From LC029 sp036676475 (GTDB taxonomy: Bacteria; Bacillota; Bacilli; Aneurinibacillales; RAOX-1), in NCBI GenBank assembly GCA_036676475.1, contig JAKFCU010000039.1:1-22379 (forward strand): DNA of 22,379 nt, given 5' to 3'. The position numbers and the translations under genes were made by a program. Each line of letters begins with the position of its first letter. Within the stretch, counting starts at the first letter, position 1. This document shows, in pieces, positions 6,567 through 14,669 of this stretch. The notes under the pieces were generated by a model. It did no database searches and was not told the DNA's origin. It saw only the letters and a program-made list of their open reading frames with translations.

Positions 6567-7532
6567 ATGGAACGTAGTTTAACCTTAGAGCTAGTGCGGG
6601 TAACCGAAGCAGCAGCATTATCTTCTGCGCGGTGGATGGGTTTTGGCAAGAAGGATGAAGCGGATGATGCGGCAACCACTGCCATGCGTGCGGAGTTCAA
6701 TAAAGTACCGATGGATGGCGTGGTAGTTATTGGAGAAGGAGAAATGGATGAAGCCCCGATGCTTTATATTGGCGAAAAGTTGGGAACAGGCGAAGGTCCA
6801 GCCGTAGATGTTGCGGTGGATCCTTTGGAAGGAACCAACATATTAGCCAAAGGATTATGGAATGCGCTCAGTGTTCTTGCGATTGCTGATCGCGGCAATC
6901 TTCTTCATGCTCCAGACATGTACATGGATAAAATCGCTGTTGGACCAGAATGTGTGGGTCAGATTGACATTAACCGTTCCGTACGGGAAAATCTCGAAGC
7001 GGTTGCCAAATGCAAAGGAAAAGACCTTCGTGAGCTTACCGCGATCATTATGGACCGTCCTCGACATGAAAAAATTATTCATGAAGTACGTGAAGCAGGT
7101 GTCCGCATCAAGCTGATTTCCGATGGAGACGTGGCTGCAGCTATTAATACCGCCTTTGAAAATACAGGGGTAGATATCTTATTCGGAGCAGGTGGTGCAC
7201 CGGAAGGAGTTATCGCGGCCGTAGCACTGAAATGCTTAGGTGGAGAGTTTCAAGGGCGATTGCTTCCGCAAAATCAGGAAGAATTTGATCGGTGCCTAAA
7301 GATGGGCTTAAAGGATCCTAATCAAATCCTACTCATGAATGATTTGGTCAAAGGAGACGATGCCATATTTGCGGCTACGGGTGTAACAGATGGAGAATTA
7401 CTCCGCGGTGTAAGGTTCAGTGGAGATCGTGCAACCACTCACTCTGTTGTCATGAGGGCAAAAACGGGAACGATCCGCTTTATCAAGGGTGAGCATCGTT
7501 TAGAACGTAAGCCCAATTTAATTCTGAAATAA
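6567..7532 (+). CDS. glpX: fructose-1,6-bisphosphatase class II
   Basis: Hydrolyses fructose-1,6-bisphosphate to fructose-6-phosphate in gluconeogenesis. It belongs to the Li-sensitive phosphatase fold, with metal-site motifs IGEGEMDEAPMLYIGE and DVAVDPLEGTN, plus FGAGGAPEGVIAA later. I chose the ATG at 6567 (MERSLTLELVRVTEAAALSSARWMG), preceded by GGTGGAG; the in-frame GTG at 6555 overlaps that ribosome site and would add four residues not typical of the family. The product is 321 aa, the usual GlpX length. It follows murA by 45 nt with no terminator between, so cotranscription is likely. It is the GlpX counterpart of B. subtilis ywjI. Confidence 0.96.
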   Translation: MERSLTLELVRVTEAAALSSARWMGFGKKDEADDAATTAMRAEFNKVPMDGVVVIGEGEMDEAPMLYIGEKLGTGEGPAVDVAVDPLEGTNILAKGLWNALSVLAIADRGNLLHAPDMYMDKIAVGPECVGQIDINRSVRENLEAVAKCKGKDLRELTAIIMDRPRHEKIIHEVREAGVRIKLISDGDVAAAINTAFENTGVDILFGAGGAPEGVIAAVALKCLGGEFQGRLLPQNQEEFDRCLKMGLKDPNQILLMNDLVKGDDAIFAATGVTDGELLRGVRFSGDRATTHSVVMRAKTGTIRFIKGEHRLERKPNLILK

Positions 7533-7588
7533 GGTATTAGATCATACAAATAGTGGAAATAATGAATAGCTGATAACCTCATTTAGAA

Positions 7589-7617
7589 AAAGGGTAGATA
7601 GATTCTATCTATCCTTT
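7589..7617 (+). terminator. hairpin between glpX and rho
   Basis: AAAGGGTAGATA (7589-7600), loop GATTC, TATCTATCCTTT (7606-7617) pair over 12 bp with one G-T. It is followed by CCCC rather than a T tract, so it is a weak terminator or a leader element of rho, a gene that is autoregulated in B. subtilis. Confidence 0.45.
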
Positions 7618-7666
7618 CCCCACTTATATCAAAATTCACGCTGAAGGCTGGTGTTTATACTTACTT

Positions 7667-8950
7667 ATGGATATGCAATTAGCACAATTGGAAGAGAAAA
7701 AGCTGACGGATTTATATAAACTAGCAAAAGAATTTCAGATTTCCTATTACGGAACGATGAAGAAAAAAGAATTAATCTTTGCCATCCTTCGGGCCCAGGC
7801 GGAAAAAAGCGGATTTATGTTCATGGAAGGGGTTTTGGAAATTCTAGCTGATGGCTATGGCTTTCTTCGGCCCATCAACTATTTGCCCAGTGCCGAAGAT
7901 ATCTACATTTCTGCCTCGCAAATTCGCCGATTTGACTTACGTACGGGCGATAAGGTTTCCGGAAAGGTTAGGCCTCCGAAAGAAAATGAACGCTACTTCG
8001 GCTTGTTGCAAGTAAATGCTGTCAACGGGGAAGACCCTGATTTGGCTTCTGAACGACTTCATTTCCCTGCCTTAACACCTCTTTATCCCCAGAAGAAGCT
8101 TGTTTTGGAAACCTCACCTGATCGTTTATCTTCAAGAATTATCGATTTATTAGCTCCTGTCGGACTAGGCCAGCGCGGATTAATCGTAGCGCCGCCCAAA
8201 GCTGGTAAAACCGTATTATTAAAGGAGATTGCGAACAGTATTGCGGAAAATCATCCGGATATTGAGCTGTTTGTCTTATTAATCGATGAACGTCCTGAGG
8301 AAGTTACGGATATGCAGCGTTCAGTCAAGGCAGAAGTAGTGGCCTCAACCTTTGACGAATTGCCAGAAAATCATATAAAAGTAGCGGAACTGGTTCTGGA
8401 TCGTGCTCAACGCTTGGTGGAGCATAAAAAGGATGTCGTCATTTTGATGGACAGTATTACCCGGTTGGCTCGTGCTTATAATTTGGTCATCCCGCCTAGC
8501 GGAAGAACCTTATCCGGAGGGATTGATCCGGCTGCGTTTCATCGCCCCAAGCGCTTTTTCGGTTCGGCCCGTAATATCGAAGAGGGTGGTAGCTTGACCA
8601 TCTTGGCAACCGCCTTAATTGAAACGGGATCCCGTATGGACGATGTTATTTATGAAGAATTTAAAGGTACCGGAAATATGGAGCTGCATTTGGATCGGAA
8701 GCTGGCTGAACGCCGTATCTATCCGGCGATGGATATCCGCCGGTCTGGTACGCGACGAGAGGAGCTATTGCTCACCAAATTGGAGCTGGAAAAAATTTGG
8801 GCGATGCGTAAATCGATGTCAGAGAACCCAGAGGTAACCGATCTCTTCTTGCGGAAAATCAAACAAACCAAAACGAATTTGGAATTCTTGCAATCTATTG
8901 AAACAACAAGCGGTAAACCAAGTTCGCGCACGGCTTCACCGACCGCTTAA
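7667..8950 (+). CDS. rho: transcription termination factor Rho
   Basis: A hexameric RNA-dependent ATPase/translocase that ends transcription of untranslated RNA. The N-terminal Rho-N helix-turn region is LTDLYKLAKEFQI..MKKKELIFAILRA (residues 13-43). A cold-shock-like RNA-binding domain, GVLEILADGYGFLRP, spans about 55-120. Walker A is 171-182 (GLIVAPPKAGKT), Walker B has D262 in VVILMDS, the Q-loop/R-loop region includes GSLTILATALIETGSRMDD, and the arginine region is RRSGTRREELLL. The 427 aa length equals B. subtilis Rho. The ATG at 7667 lacks a strong ribosome site at normal spacing (AAGGCTGGTG ends about 14 nt upstream), which may be part of its control. Confidence 0.97.
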   Translation: MDMQLAQLEEKKLTDLYKLAKEFQISYYGTMKKKELIFAILRAQAEKSGFMFMEGVLEILADGYGFLRPINYLPSAEDIYISASQIRRFDLRTGDKVSGKVRPPKENERYFGLLQVNAVNGEDPDLASERLHFPALTPLYPQKKLVLETSPDRLSSRIIDLLAPVGLGQRGLIVAPPKAGKTVLLKEIANSIAENHPDIELFVLLIDERPEEVTDMQRSVKAEVVASTFDELPENHIKVAELVLDRAQRLVEHKKDVVILMDSITRLARAYNLVIPPSGRTLSGGIDPAAFHRPKRFFGSARNIEEGGSLTILATALIETGSRMDDVIYEEFKGTGNMELHLDRKLAERRIYPAMDIRRSGTRREELLLTKLELEKIWAMRKSMSENPEVTDLFLRKIKQTKTNLEFLQSIETTSGKPSSRTASPTA

Positions 8951-8974
8951 TGAATCAGTTAGGAGTTACGATTT

Positions 8975-10237
8975 ATGAATCTTGTTTATGCTGATCAAAA
9001 AGGACAAGTCTATGATCATCCCGAATATTTAGCGGTTGCCCGTTCGGGAGAAAGCTTGCTGGAAATTTTGGAAGAAGAACTGATTCCTCTGCCGGATGGA
9101 GCTACTTTGGTTAGCCTGCCTCACTCCCAGCCCATCGGGCTCGACCCGGAAACCGGAGAGATGGCAGCCCTAGAAGGAAGTGCAGTCGGGGCTCTGCTCC
9201 CACAGGGTTTCACCCGGCTCCTCCTGCCAGGATATCTCAAAACGGATCAAGAATATAAATTTCCGCTATTCGGCTACACGGCGGTTGTCTGGAAAGATGA
9301 CCAATTTTATGTGGCAGCGAGACAAAGCGACGAACATGATAAATGGAATCCAGCCAACTGCTCTTATGATGAAGTCAAAGTGAAAGTGGATGAGTTAGTT
9401 CATCAATATCCGGAAAATCGAGTTATCCAGCACATGTCCCACTGTGCTTTAGAATATGAGTGCTTGACGGCTTCTAACACCTTTTTGAATCGTTGGGAAG
9501 GGGCCTTGCCGGTATCCTACTCCTGTAATGCAGGCTGTTTTGGATGTATCTCCGAGCAACCGGATGACAGCGGATTTGTTGCGCCACAAACTCGCATGAA
9601 TTTTAAACCACATGTAGATGAGTTGGTGGAGGTGATGCTCCATCATTTAAAAACTCCTGAGAGTATTATTAGCTTCGGACAAGGCTGTGAAGGGGAGCCT
9701 TCCACGCAAATGCAGCTAATTACGGAAGCCATGCGCCGAGTTCGGGAAAAAACGGATAGGGGCTATATCAACATCAATACCAATGCGGGGTTAACCGACC
9801 ATATTCGGGCGATTGTGGATGCCGGCTTGGATCTTATCCGCGTGAGTACGATCAGTGCGATTGATGAACATTACAATGCTTATTACAGGCCGAGAGGCTA
9901 TAATCTGCAGAATGTGGAGAAATCCCTGCGCTATTGTGCGGATAAAGGAGTATATTCTTCGATTAATTATCTCTGTTTTCCAGGCGTGTTTGACCGGGAA
10001 GAAGAGATGGAGGCCATGATTGAGTTTATCCGCCGAACCGGAGTGAAATTGATTCAGTTGCGCAATCTAAATATTGATCCGGACAGTTACCTCTCCATGA
10101 TTCCAAAGCCACAAGGAGAAGTATTCGGCATGAAGCAGGCTCTGGAAATTTATCAACAGGAGCTTCCGGATGTCGTCATCGGTTCCTACACACATATTCC
10201 TCCTAAGGAATTTCAGCGGAGAATAATAAAAGGATGA
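8975..10237 (+). CDS. radical SAM protein of unknown function
   Basis: The cluster motif CNAGCFGC (C184, C188, C191; CX3CX2C) binds the [4Fe-4S] cluster that cleaves S-adenosylmethionine. ISFGQGCEGEPS downstream is the expected glycine-rich SAM-binding strand, followed by ININTNAGL, LIRVSTISAI and LIQLRNLNIDP as successive barrel strands. The first ~175 residues are a separate domain without a recognised motif, carrying four Cys (C129, C157, C163 and nearby); the C-terminus has no obvious auxiliary cluster. It lies 24 nt behind rho, with AGGAG before the ATG, so it is probably cotranscribed with rho. The substrate is unknown and I do not recognise the subfamily. Confidence 0.8.
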   Translation: MNLVYADQKGQVYDHPEYLAVARSGESLLEILEEELIPLPDGATLVSLPHSQPIGLDPETGEMAALEGSAVGALLPQGFTRLLLPGYLKTDQEYKFPLFGYTAVVWKDDQFYVAARQSDEHDKWNPANCSYDEVKVKVDELVHQYPENRVIQHMSHCALEYECLTASNTFLNRWEGALPVSYSCNAGCFGCISEQPDDSGFVAPQTRMNFKPHVDELVEVMLHHLKTPESIISFGQGCEGEPSTQMQLITEAMRRVREKTDRGYININTNAGLTDHIRAIVDAGLDLIRVSTISAIDEHYNAYYRPRGYNLQNVEKSLRYCADKGVYSSINYLCFPGVFDREEEMEAMIEFIRRTGVKLIQLRNLNIDPDSYLSMIPKPQGEVFGMKQALEIYQQELPDVVIGSYTHIPPKEFQRRIIKG

Positions 10238-10254
10238 TTAGTAAATAATGGCGG

Positions 10255-10283
10255 TTGAAATTGGGATATCCGCATGTTATAAT
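10255..10283 (+). promoter_or_regulatory. sigma-A promoter of rpmE
   Basis: TTGAAA (10255-10260), a 17 nt spacer, then TATAAT (10278-10283), 64 nt upstream of the rpmE start. Confidence 0.85.
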
Positions 10284-10347
10284 TTCAATTGTATTTGACT
10301 TAGAACTCTGGCCTATAAAAGGAACAGGGCGGAAAGAGGTGAAAAGA

Positions 10348-10545
10348 ATGAAACAAGCTATTCATCCTAACTACAAGCTAACGAAGGTTTCTTGTGCTTG
10401 TGGAAACGAATTTGAAACAGGATCTGTGAAGGAAAACCTTCGCGTAGAAGTCTGCTCTGAGTGCCATCCTTTCTATACTGGCAAGCAGAAGTTCCTTGAT
10501 GCAGGTGGACGTGTAGACAAGTTTAAGAAGAAGTACGGTATTTAA
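10348..10545 (+). CDS. rpmE: 50S ribosomal protein L31 (zinc-binding form)
   Basis: A component of the large ribosomal subunit bridging to the 30S head. The protein has 65 residues: MKQAIHPNY, the zinc ligand pairs CAC (16-18) and CSEC (36-39), and the conserved HPFYTGKQKFLDAGGRVDKF. Presence of CXC plus CXXC marks it as the C+ zinc-containing paralogue, the one that in B. subtilis is replaced by the zinc-free YtiA under Zur control. The ATG at 10348 with AAAGAGGTG upstream gives the canonical N-terminus; a longer in-frame ORF from 10255 begins inside the promoter. It has its own promoter and terminator. No C- L31 is seen in this window. Confidence 0.97.
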   Translation: MKQAIHPNYKLTKVSCACGNEFETGSVKENLRVEVCSECHPFYTGKQKFLDAGGRVDKFKKKYGI

Positions 10546-10567
10546 TTTCATACCGAGGCCAATACAG

Positions 10568-10594
10568 ACGGGCAGGGAAACCTGCCCGTTTTTG
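10568..10594 (+). terminator. Rho-independent terminator after rpmE
   Basis: ACGGGCAGG-GAAA-CCTGCCCGT followed by TTTTTG: a 9 bp GC-rich stem with a GNRA tetraloop and a T tract. Confidence 0.95.
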
Positions 10595-10607
10595 CATGCA
10601 TTTATTA

Positions 10608-10707
10608 GAAAGTATTATACGCATAAGTGCTGCGCACAAGTAGCTTTCTTACACTTATCGGAAAGTATTATACGCATAGGTGCTATGCACAAGTAGCTTT
10701 CTTATAA
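10608..10707 (+). repeat. intergenic hairpin repeat, two tandem copies (F, G)
   Basis: Units at 10608-10657 and 10661-10707 (period 53 bp): GAAAGTATTATACGCATA, a hairpin (GTGC-TGC-GCAC in F, GTGC-TAT-GCAC in G), then AAGTAGCTTTCTTA. They fill the gap between the rpmE terminator and the tdk ribosome site. Confidence 0.9.
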
Positions 10708-10724
10708 TTTAGAGGAGAGACAGC

Positions 10725-11300
10725 ATGTTTTTTATCAAACGGGACGGATGGATTGAAGTCATTTGCGGTTGTATGTTTTCTGGTAAAAGTGAAGAGCTGA
10801 TTCGAAGAATGAAGCGTTCTCGATTGGCAGGGCAAAAGGTGCAAGCCTTTAAGCCGGTTATTGATGATCGTTATCATAAAACGGCTGTGGCTTCCCACAG
10901 CGGTTTAACGGAAGAAGCCCAAACGGTTACCTATGCCATTGACATTGAAGATCTCGTGGAAGCGGAAACCGATGTCGTAGCGATTGATGAAGTTCAGTTT
11001 TTGGATGAAAATATCCTTTCTATTTGCCAACAATTAGCGGATCGAGGCAAACGAGTGATTGTTGCCGGCTTGGATCAGGATTTTCGGGGCGAAAGTTTTG
11101 GACCCACTCCTGGGTTGCTTGCCGTTGCTGAGTACATAACGAAGCTTCATGCGATCTGCATGAAATGTGGAGATCCAGCGACTCGCACGCAGCGGCTCAT
11201 CAACGGAAAGCCTGCGAAATATGACGATCCGATTATTCTAGTGGGAACTTTGGAGCAATATGAGGCACGTTGCCGCCATTGTCATGAAGTGCCACGTTAA
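10725..11300 (+). CDS. tdk: thymidine kinase (type II)
   Basis: Phosphorylates thymidine to dTMP with ATP in the salvage pathway. Walker A is GCMFSGKSEE (residues 15-24). The catalytic Glu is E89 in AIDEVQFLD, and the lid/substrate region includes GLDQDFRGESFGP. The structural zinc site is CMKCG plus CRHC near the C-terminus. The 191 aa length is normal for the family. AGAGGAGA precedes the ATG at 10725; repeat copy G ends only ~17 nt upstream of the ATG, so any tdk promoter must lie in or before the repeats, or tdk is read through from rpmE. B. subtilis has the same rpmE-tdk adjacency. Confidence 0.96.
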   Translation: MFFIKRDGWIEVICGCMFSGKSEELIRRMKRSRLAGQKVQAFKPVIDDRYHKTAVASHSGLTEEAQTVTYAIDIEDLVEAETDVVAIDEVQFLDENILSICQQLADRGKRVIVAGLDQDFRGESFGPTPGLLAVAEYITKLHAICMKCGDPATRTQRLINGKPAKYDDPIILVGTLEQYEARCRHCHEVPR

Positions 11301-11315
11301 CCAACCATATGCCAG

Positions 11316-11367
11316 AAAGAAGCTACCTCAACTCGGTTATGCTAAAACCAAGGGAGGTGGCTTTTTT
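11316..11367 (+). terminator. tdk terminator that also covers the next gene's ribosome site
   Basis: AAAGAAGCTACCTC (11316-11329) pairs with GAGGTGGCTTTTTT (11354-11367) over 14 bp with two G-T pairs, around a 24 nt loop. The right arm contains the GGGAGGTG ribosome site, and its T tract runs into the TTG start codon (11366-11368) of the following lipoprotein gene. Confidence 0.6.
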
Positions 11368-11806
11368 GCAACCAAAAAACCTATTTTTTTCCTTCATGCT
11401 TTGTCTGGTGTTTATGATGGCTTCTGCTTGTTCGCCTGCCGCTGGACCGGACGACGATCGTCAACAGTACAATGCCTTGGGGAATCGCTTGTATAACAAT
11501 CCTTCAGGTCCGTACGATGATGATCCAGGCTATAAGAATGATTTTCAAATGTCAGATTTGAATCCCAATTTGGTTACGGGCCAAAACGATCTCTATAATG
11601 TAGAATCGGATGCGAAGATCATCGCTGAGATCGCAGCCACAGTTCGTGGAGTGGACAATGCCGTGGTCAATATCAATGGGGGAACCGCCCATGTCAACAT
11701 CGATATTAATCGGAATGCAGATATCGGTGGTGTTCGCAGCGCAGTTTATGATGTGGTAAAACAAAAAATGCCTCGATACAATGTGGATGTGGATGTAAAT
11801 CGCTAA
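11366..11806 (+). CDS. YhcN/YlaJ-type sporulation lipoprotein
   Basis: The protein starts with a lipoprotein signal: QPKN, a hydrophobic stretch LFFSFMLCLVFMM, then the lipobox ASAC with the lipidated Cys at residue 22. An Asp/Asn-rich linker follows. Residues ~80-146 (AKIIAEIAATVRGVDNAVVN, then GTAHVNIDINRNAD, then VYDVVKQKMPRYNVDVDV) match the YhcN/YlaJ pattern of spore-associated lipoproteins. I chose the TTG at 11366 because AGGGAGGTG lies 6 nt upstream and it gives a clean signal peptide; the ATG-type start at 11309 would bury the signal behind 19 residues and lacks a site. Product 146 aa. The function of the family is poorly known. Confidence 0.82.
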   Translation: MQPKNLFFSFMLCLVFMMASACSPAAGPDDDRQQYNALGNRLYNNPSGPYDDDPGYKNDFQMSDLNPNLVTGQNDLYNVESDAKIIAEIAATVRGVDNAVVNINGGTAHVNIDINRNADIGGVRSAVYDVVKQKMPRYNVDVDVNR

Positions 11807-11838
11807 TCCGGGAGCTTAAAGCTTCCGGATTTTTTTTA
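11805..11838 (+). terminator. Rho-independent terminator after the lipoprotein gene
   Basis: AATCCGGGAGC-TTAAA-GCTTCCGGATT followed by T8. It begins at the stop codon. Confidence 0.93.
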
Positions 11839-11845
11839 CTTATCG

Positions 11846-11892
11846 GAAAGTATTATACGCATAAGGCTATATAAGCCAGTAGCTTTCTTATG
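11846..11892 (+). repeat. intergenic hairpin repeat, single copy (H)
   Basis: GAAAGTATTATACGCATAA, hairpin GGCT-ATATA-AGCC, AGTAGCTTTCTTATG. It lies directly behind the lipoprotein terminator. The remaining 130 nt up to the germination operon show no convincing sigma-G promoter that I can point to. Confidence 0.85.
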
Positions 11893-12024
11893 GTGCCTGA
11901 CAAGATCTCTTCTATGTAAACAAGAAGAGGACTGTGCCTATTGGTACACCGCCCGAAACCTCCCGTATTTTGTCGAGAAATATAGGGCAAAATAGGTAGA
12001 AAATATCGGATGTTGAGGTTAAAC

Positions 12025-13122
12025 ATGGAAAAGTTAAGGATATCACCTATTCAAGCTTTAATGCTAGGAATTTCAACGATAACGGTCACTGGGCATTTGT
12101 TATTCATCCCTGTAATTATTAACCATGCGGGTAGAGACAGTTGGCTATCCCTTTTGACTTCCTTTGTTCCTGCTATGTTCATTGGATACATGGTTTCTCG
12201 TCTGGCAGAACTGTTCCCGGGGCAAAGTATCATCGAGTATTCCCAAGTCATATTGGGTAAATGGTTTGGTGGGGTTATAGGTTTGGTTTTTATTTTTTAC
12301 TTTTTCCATAACGCTACTCTTTCCATTCGCGGTTTTGGGGAATTCTATACATCCGCTATCACACCGCGTACACCTATTCTCATCTATTTTGCTAGCCTCG
12401 TTATCATGGCTGTTTATACTGTGAAAAATGGGTTGGAGGTCATGGCTCGAACCAATCAAATATTTTTGGTTATATTGATCCCAACAGGTCTGCTGGCTAC
12501 CCTGTTGACCCAAAAGGATAAAGATTATGCAAATTTTCTCCCTATCCTTGAATATGGTCCGGAACCTATGATAACGGGAGCTATGGGGCTAGTTTCTTTA
12601 TACTGTACGTTTACTGTTTTAGGAATGATTTTCCCTTTTGTATCGAAGGATAAGCGTCTTAAACTGCCCGGTATTTTGGCGATGGTCATCTTGATTTTGA
12701 TGTTTATTGGTCCAATTACGGGTCCGATAGCTCTTTTTGGTGCAGAGCGAGCCAGTGGGCTTACCTTTCCTACCTTTCAAATTATGCGGGAGATGCAGGT
12801 GGGAGAGCTGCAGCGGCTTGATTTATTGGGAATAGTGCTGTGGAGTTTAGGGTCCTTTGCGAATATTGCCGTGTTTCTGTATGCTACTACATTGGGTTTG
12901 GCACAGTGGCTGAAGATTGAGGATCACCGCGTCCTAGTCATACCCATAGGGACCCTTATGGTCATTGTCGCCCTGTTAAACAGTGAAAACTATATCGAAA
13001 TCTACCGCTTTTTTAAGGATACCTATCCTTATTATTCGATCCTCATTGGATTCCTGCTGCCCTTGTTCCTGCTTGTGGTGGCCAAAATTCGTTATCGCCG
13101 CAAGATTCCACGTAAAGGGTGA
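12025..13122 (+). CDS. spore germinant receptor subunit B (GerAB/GerKB family permease)
   Basis: Inner-membrane subunit of a nutrient germinant receptor, a member of the amino acid-polyamine-organocation transporter superfamily (Spore_permease). The 365 aa protein has about ten hydrophobic segments, starting with ISPIQALMLGISTITVTGHL and ending with ILIGFLLPLFLLVVA followed by a basic tail (KIRYRRKIPRKG). I chose the ATG at 12025, with TTGAGG 6 nt upstream, over the in-frame ATG at 12010. The stop TGA (13120-13122) lies 5 nt before the GerA-type gene. The germinant cannot be predicted. Expression is expected in the forespore, although I could not find the promoter. Confidence 0.92.
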   Translation: MEKLRISPIQALMLGISTITVTGHLLFIPVIINHAGRDSWLSLLTSFVPAMFIGYMVSRLAELFPGQSIIEYSQVILGKWFGGVIGLVFIFYFFHNATLSIRGFGEFYTSAITPRTPILIYFASLVIMAVYTVKNGLEVMARTNQIFLVILIPTGLLATLLTQKDKDYANFLPILEYGPEPMITGAMGLVSLYCTFTVLGMIFPFVSKDKRLKLPGILAMVILILMFIGPITGPIALFGAERASGLTFPTFQIMREMQVGELQRLDLLGIVLWSLGSFANIAVFLYATTLGLAQWLKIEDHRVLVIPIGTLMVIVALLNSENYIEIYRFFKDTYPYYSILIGFLLPLFLLVVAKIRYRRKIPRKG

Positions 13123-13127
13123 TCGAT

Positions 13128-14669
13128 ATGTTTAAGAAGATCAAAAGAAGTAAGCAGATAAATATAGCTGCGACATTGGACGGCAAGGATTCGAAGCAAT
13201 CTTTATCTAGAGATTTGGACGAGAATATTGCTTGGATAACCGAATATTTTGGAGAACACAGTGATTTGGTTATTCGCTTGATGGAAAACCAGGGTGGACA
13301 TCGCTCGGCAGTTTTCTATGTGGACACCTTGGCGGATAAATCAATTATCGATGAATTTGTTATCCAGCCCCTTCAACAAGAGAAGAATTCTCTTCAACCG
13401 GACAGAGTAGAGTTATCTACTCATCAGCTGCAGAAGCTCTCGACAGTGGAGGAAGCGTTGCAGCAGTTGTTGAACGGGAACTCTCTCGTTTTGTTTCATC
13501 GCCATGGAGAAGGGTTGGCAGCAGGTACAGGGGGAGGCGAACGGCGATCTGTCTCCGAGCCTGCGAATGAATCGGTTGTAAGAGGACCCCGTGAGTCTTT
13601 CAATGAGTCGCTGCAAACGAACATTGGACTCGTGAGAAGACGATTGAACACCCCCAAGCTACGAGTCGAGAATATGTTTATTGGGACTATATCCCAAACG
13701 CCTGTTGCGATTCTATCTATTGGTGGAGTGGCTCAAGAAAGTGTTGTAGAGGAAGTGAGAAGCAGGCTCGGGAAAATTGATATCGATGGTGTGATGGAAT
13801 CGCTCTACATAGAGGAAATGATCGAAGACCCGATGGGCTATACGCCTTTTCCGACGGTTTTTAATACAGAACGACCGGATCGGATTGCGGCGGGGCTTTT
13901 GGAAGGTCGAGTGGCGATTATGCTTGAAGGGACCCCGATCGCTTTGCTTGTCCCTTCCTGTCTACCCCAATTTCTATATTCCAATGAGGATTATTATCAA
14001 AGGTATGATATTGCCAGCTTGTTAAAACTATTGAGAACCTTTACCTTTGTTTTATCCTTTATCATGCCGGGTTTCTATGTTGCGCTGCTGACGTATCATC
14101 AGGAGATGATACCCACTCCCTTGTTGATCGCTCTAACGGGTCAGCGGGAGGGGGTTCCGTTTGGCATTGCGCTTGAAGTTACCCTGATGGAGATGACGTT
14201 TGAAATTTTACGGGAAGCAGGGATTCGACTGCCCAAAACCATTGGTGCTGCGGTATCGATCGTAGGAGGCTTGGTTTTGGGACAAGCCGCTGTAGAAGCG
14301 GCCTTAGTTGGCCCGGGGACCGTAATCACGGTATCACTTACAGCTATCGCTTCTTTTTGTACGCCGTCTTATAATATGGCGATATCCGCCCGTCTTCTGC
14401 GTTTTTTCTTGTTGTTTTTGTCTGCTTTTCTCGGGGCATTTGGCCTGTTTTTCGGGCTTATTATGATTTTTGTTCACTTGAATTCACTTCGCTCTTTTGG
14501 TGTACCGTATTTATCTCCAATTGTCCCCTTCCATCTGCAAAACTGGAAGGATCTTTTTGTACGCTTCCCCTGGTGGTCGATGAAACAGCGGCCGGAGGAG
14601 GTCGTGGGGGCTAATGAGGAACGAATGTCGACAGCCAAAAAGCAAGAAGGAGGCAGGCGTGAACACTAG
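13128..14669 (+). CDS. spore germinant receptor subunit A (GerAA/GerKA family)
   Basis: Large membrane subunit of the germinant receptor, in spores an ion-channel-forming component of the GerA type. The N-terminal hydrophilic domain (residues ~1-260) contains NIGLVRRRLNTPKLRVENMFIG-type sequence and IEEMIEDPMGYTPFPTVFNTERPDR, both hallmarks of GerA proteins. The membrane domain carries FVLSFIMPGFYVALLTYHQEMIP, LEVTLMEMTFEILREAGIRLP, and AVSIVGGLVLGQAAVEA. It ends with a hydrophilic tail. The start ATG at 13128 has GGGTGAT upstream; an in-frame GTG at 13119 overlaps the previous stop. Length 513 aa, normal for the family. Its end overlaps the lipoprotein subunit gene by 11 nt. Confidence 0.95.
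   Translation: MFKKIKRSKQINIAATLDGKDSKQSLSRDLDENIAWITEYFGEHSDLVIRLMENQGGHRSAVFYVDTLADKSIIDEFVIQPLQQEKNSLQPDRVELSTHQLQKLSTVEEALQQLLNGNSLVLFHRHGEGLAAGTGGGERRSVSEPANESVVRGPRESFNESLQTNIGLVRRRLNTPKLRVENMFIGTISQTPVAILSIGGVAQESVVEEVRSRLGKIDIDGVMESLYIEEMIEDPMGYTPFPTVFNTERPDRIAAGLLEGRVAIMLEGTPIALLVPSCLPQFLYSNEDYYQRYDIASLLKLLRTFTFVLSFIMPGFYVALLTYHQEMIPTPLLIALTGQREGVPFGIALEVTLMEMTFEILREAGIRLPKTIGAAVSIVGGLVLGQAAVEAALVGPGTVITVSLTAIASFCTPSYNMAISARLLRFFLLFLSAFLGAFGLFFGLIMIFVHLNSLRSFGVPYLSPIVPFHLQNWKDLFVRFPWWSMKQRPEEVVGANEERMSTAKKQEGGRREH

Noticed and set aside
11309..11365. ATG start at 11309 for the lipoprotein gene
   Set aside because: It has no ribosome site and places 19 hydrophilic residues before the signal peptide; TTG at 11366 has both a site and a clean lipobox signal.
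11972..11985. Spo0A-box-like TTGTCGAG before the germination operon
   Set aside because: Single short partial match; germination operons are normally driven by sigma-G, for which I saw no convincing promoter.
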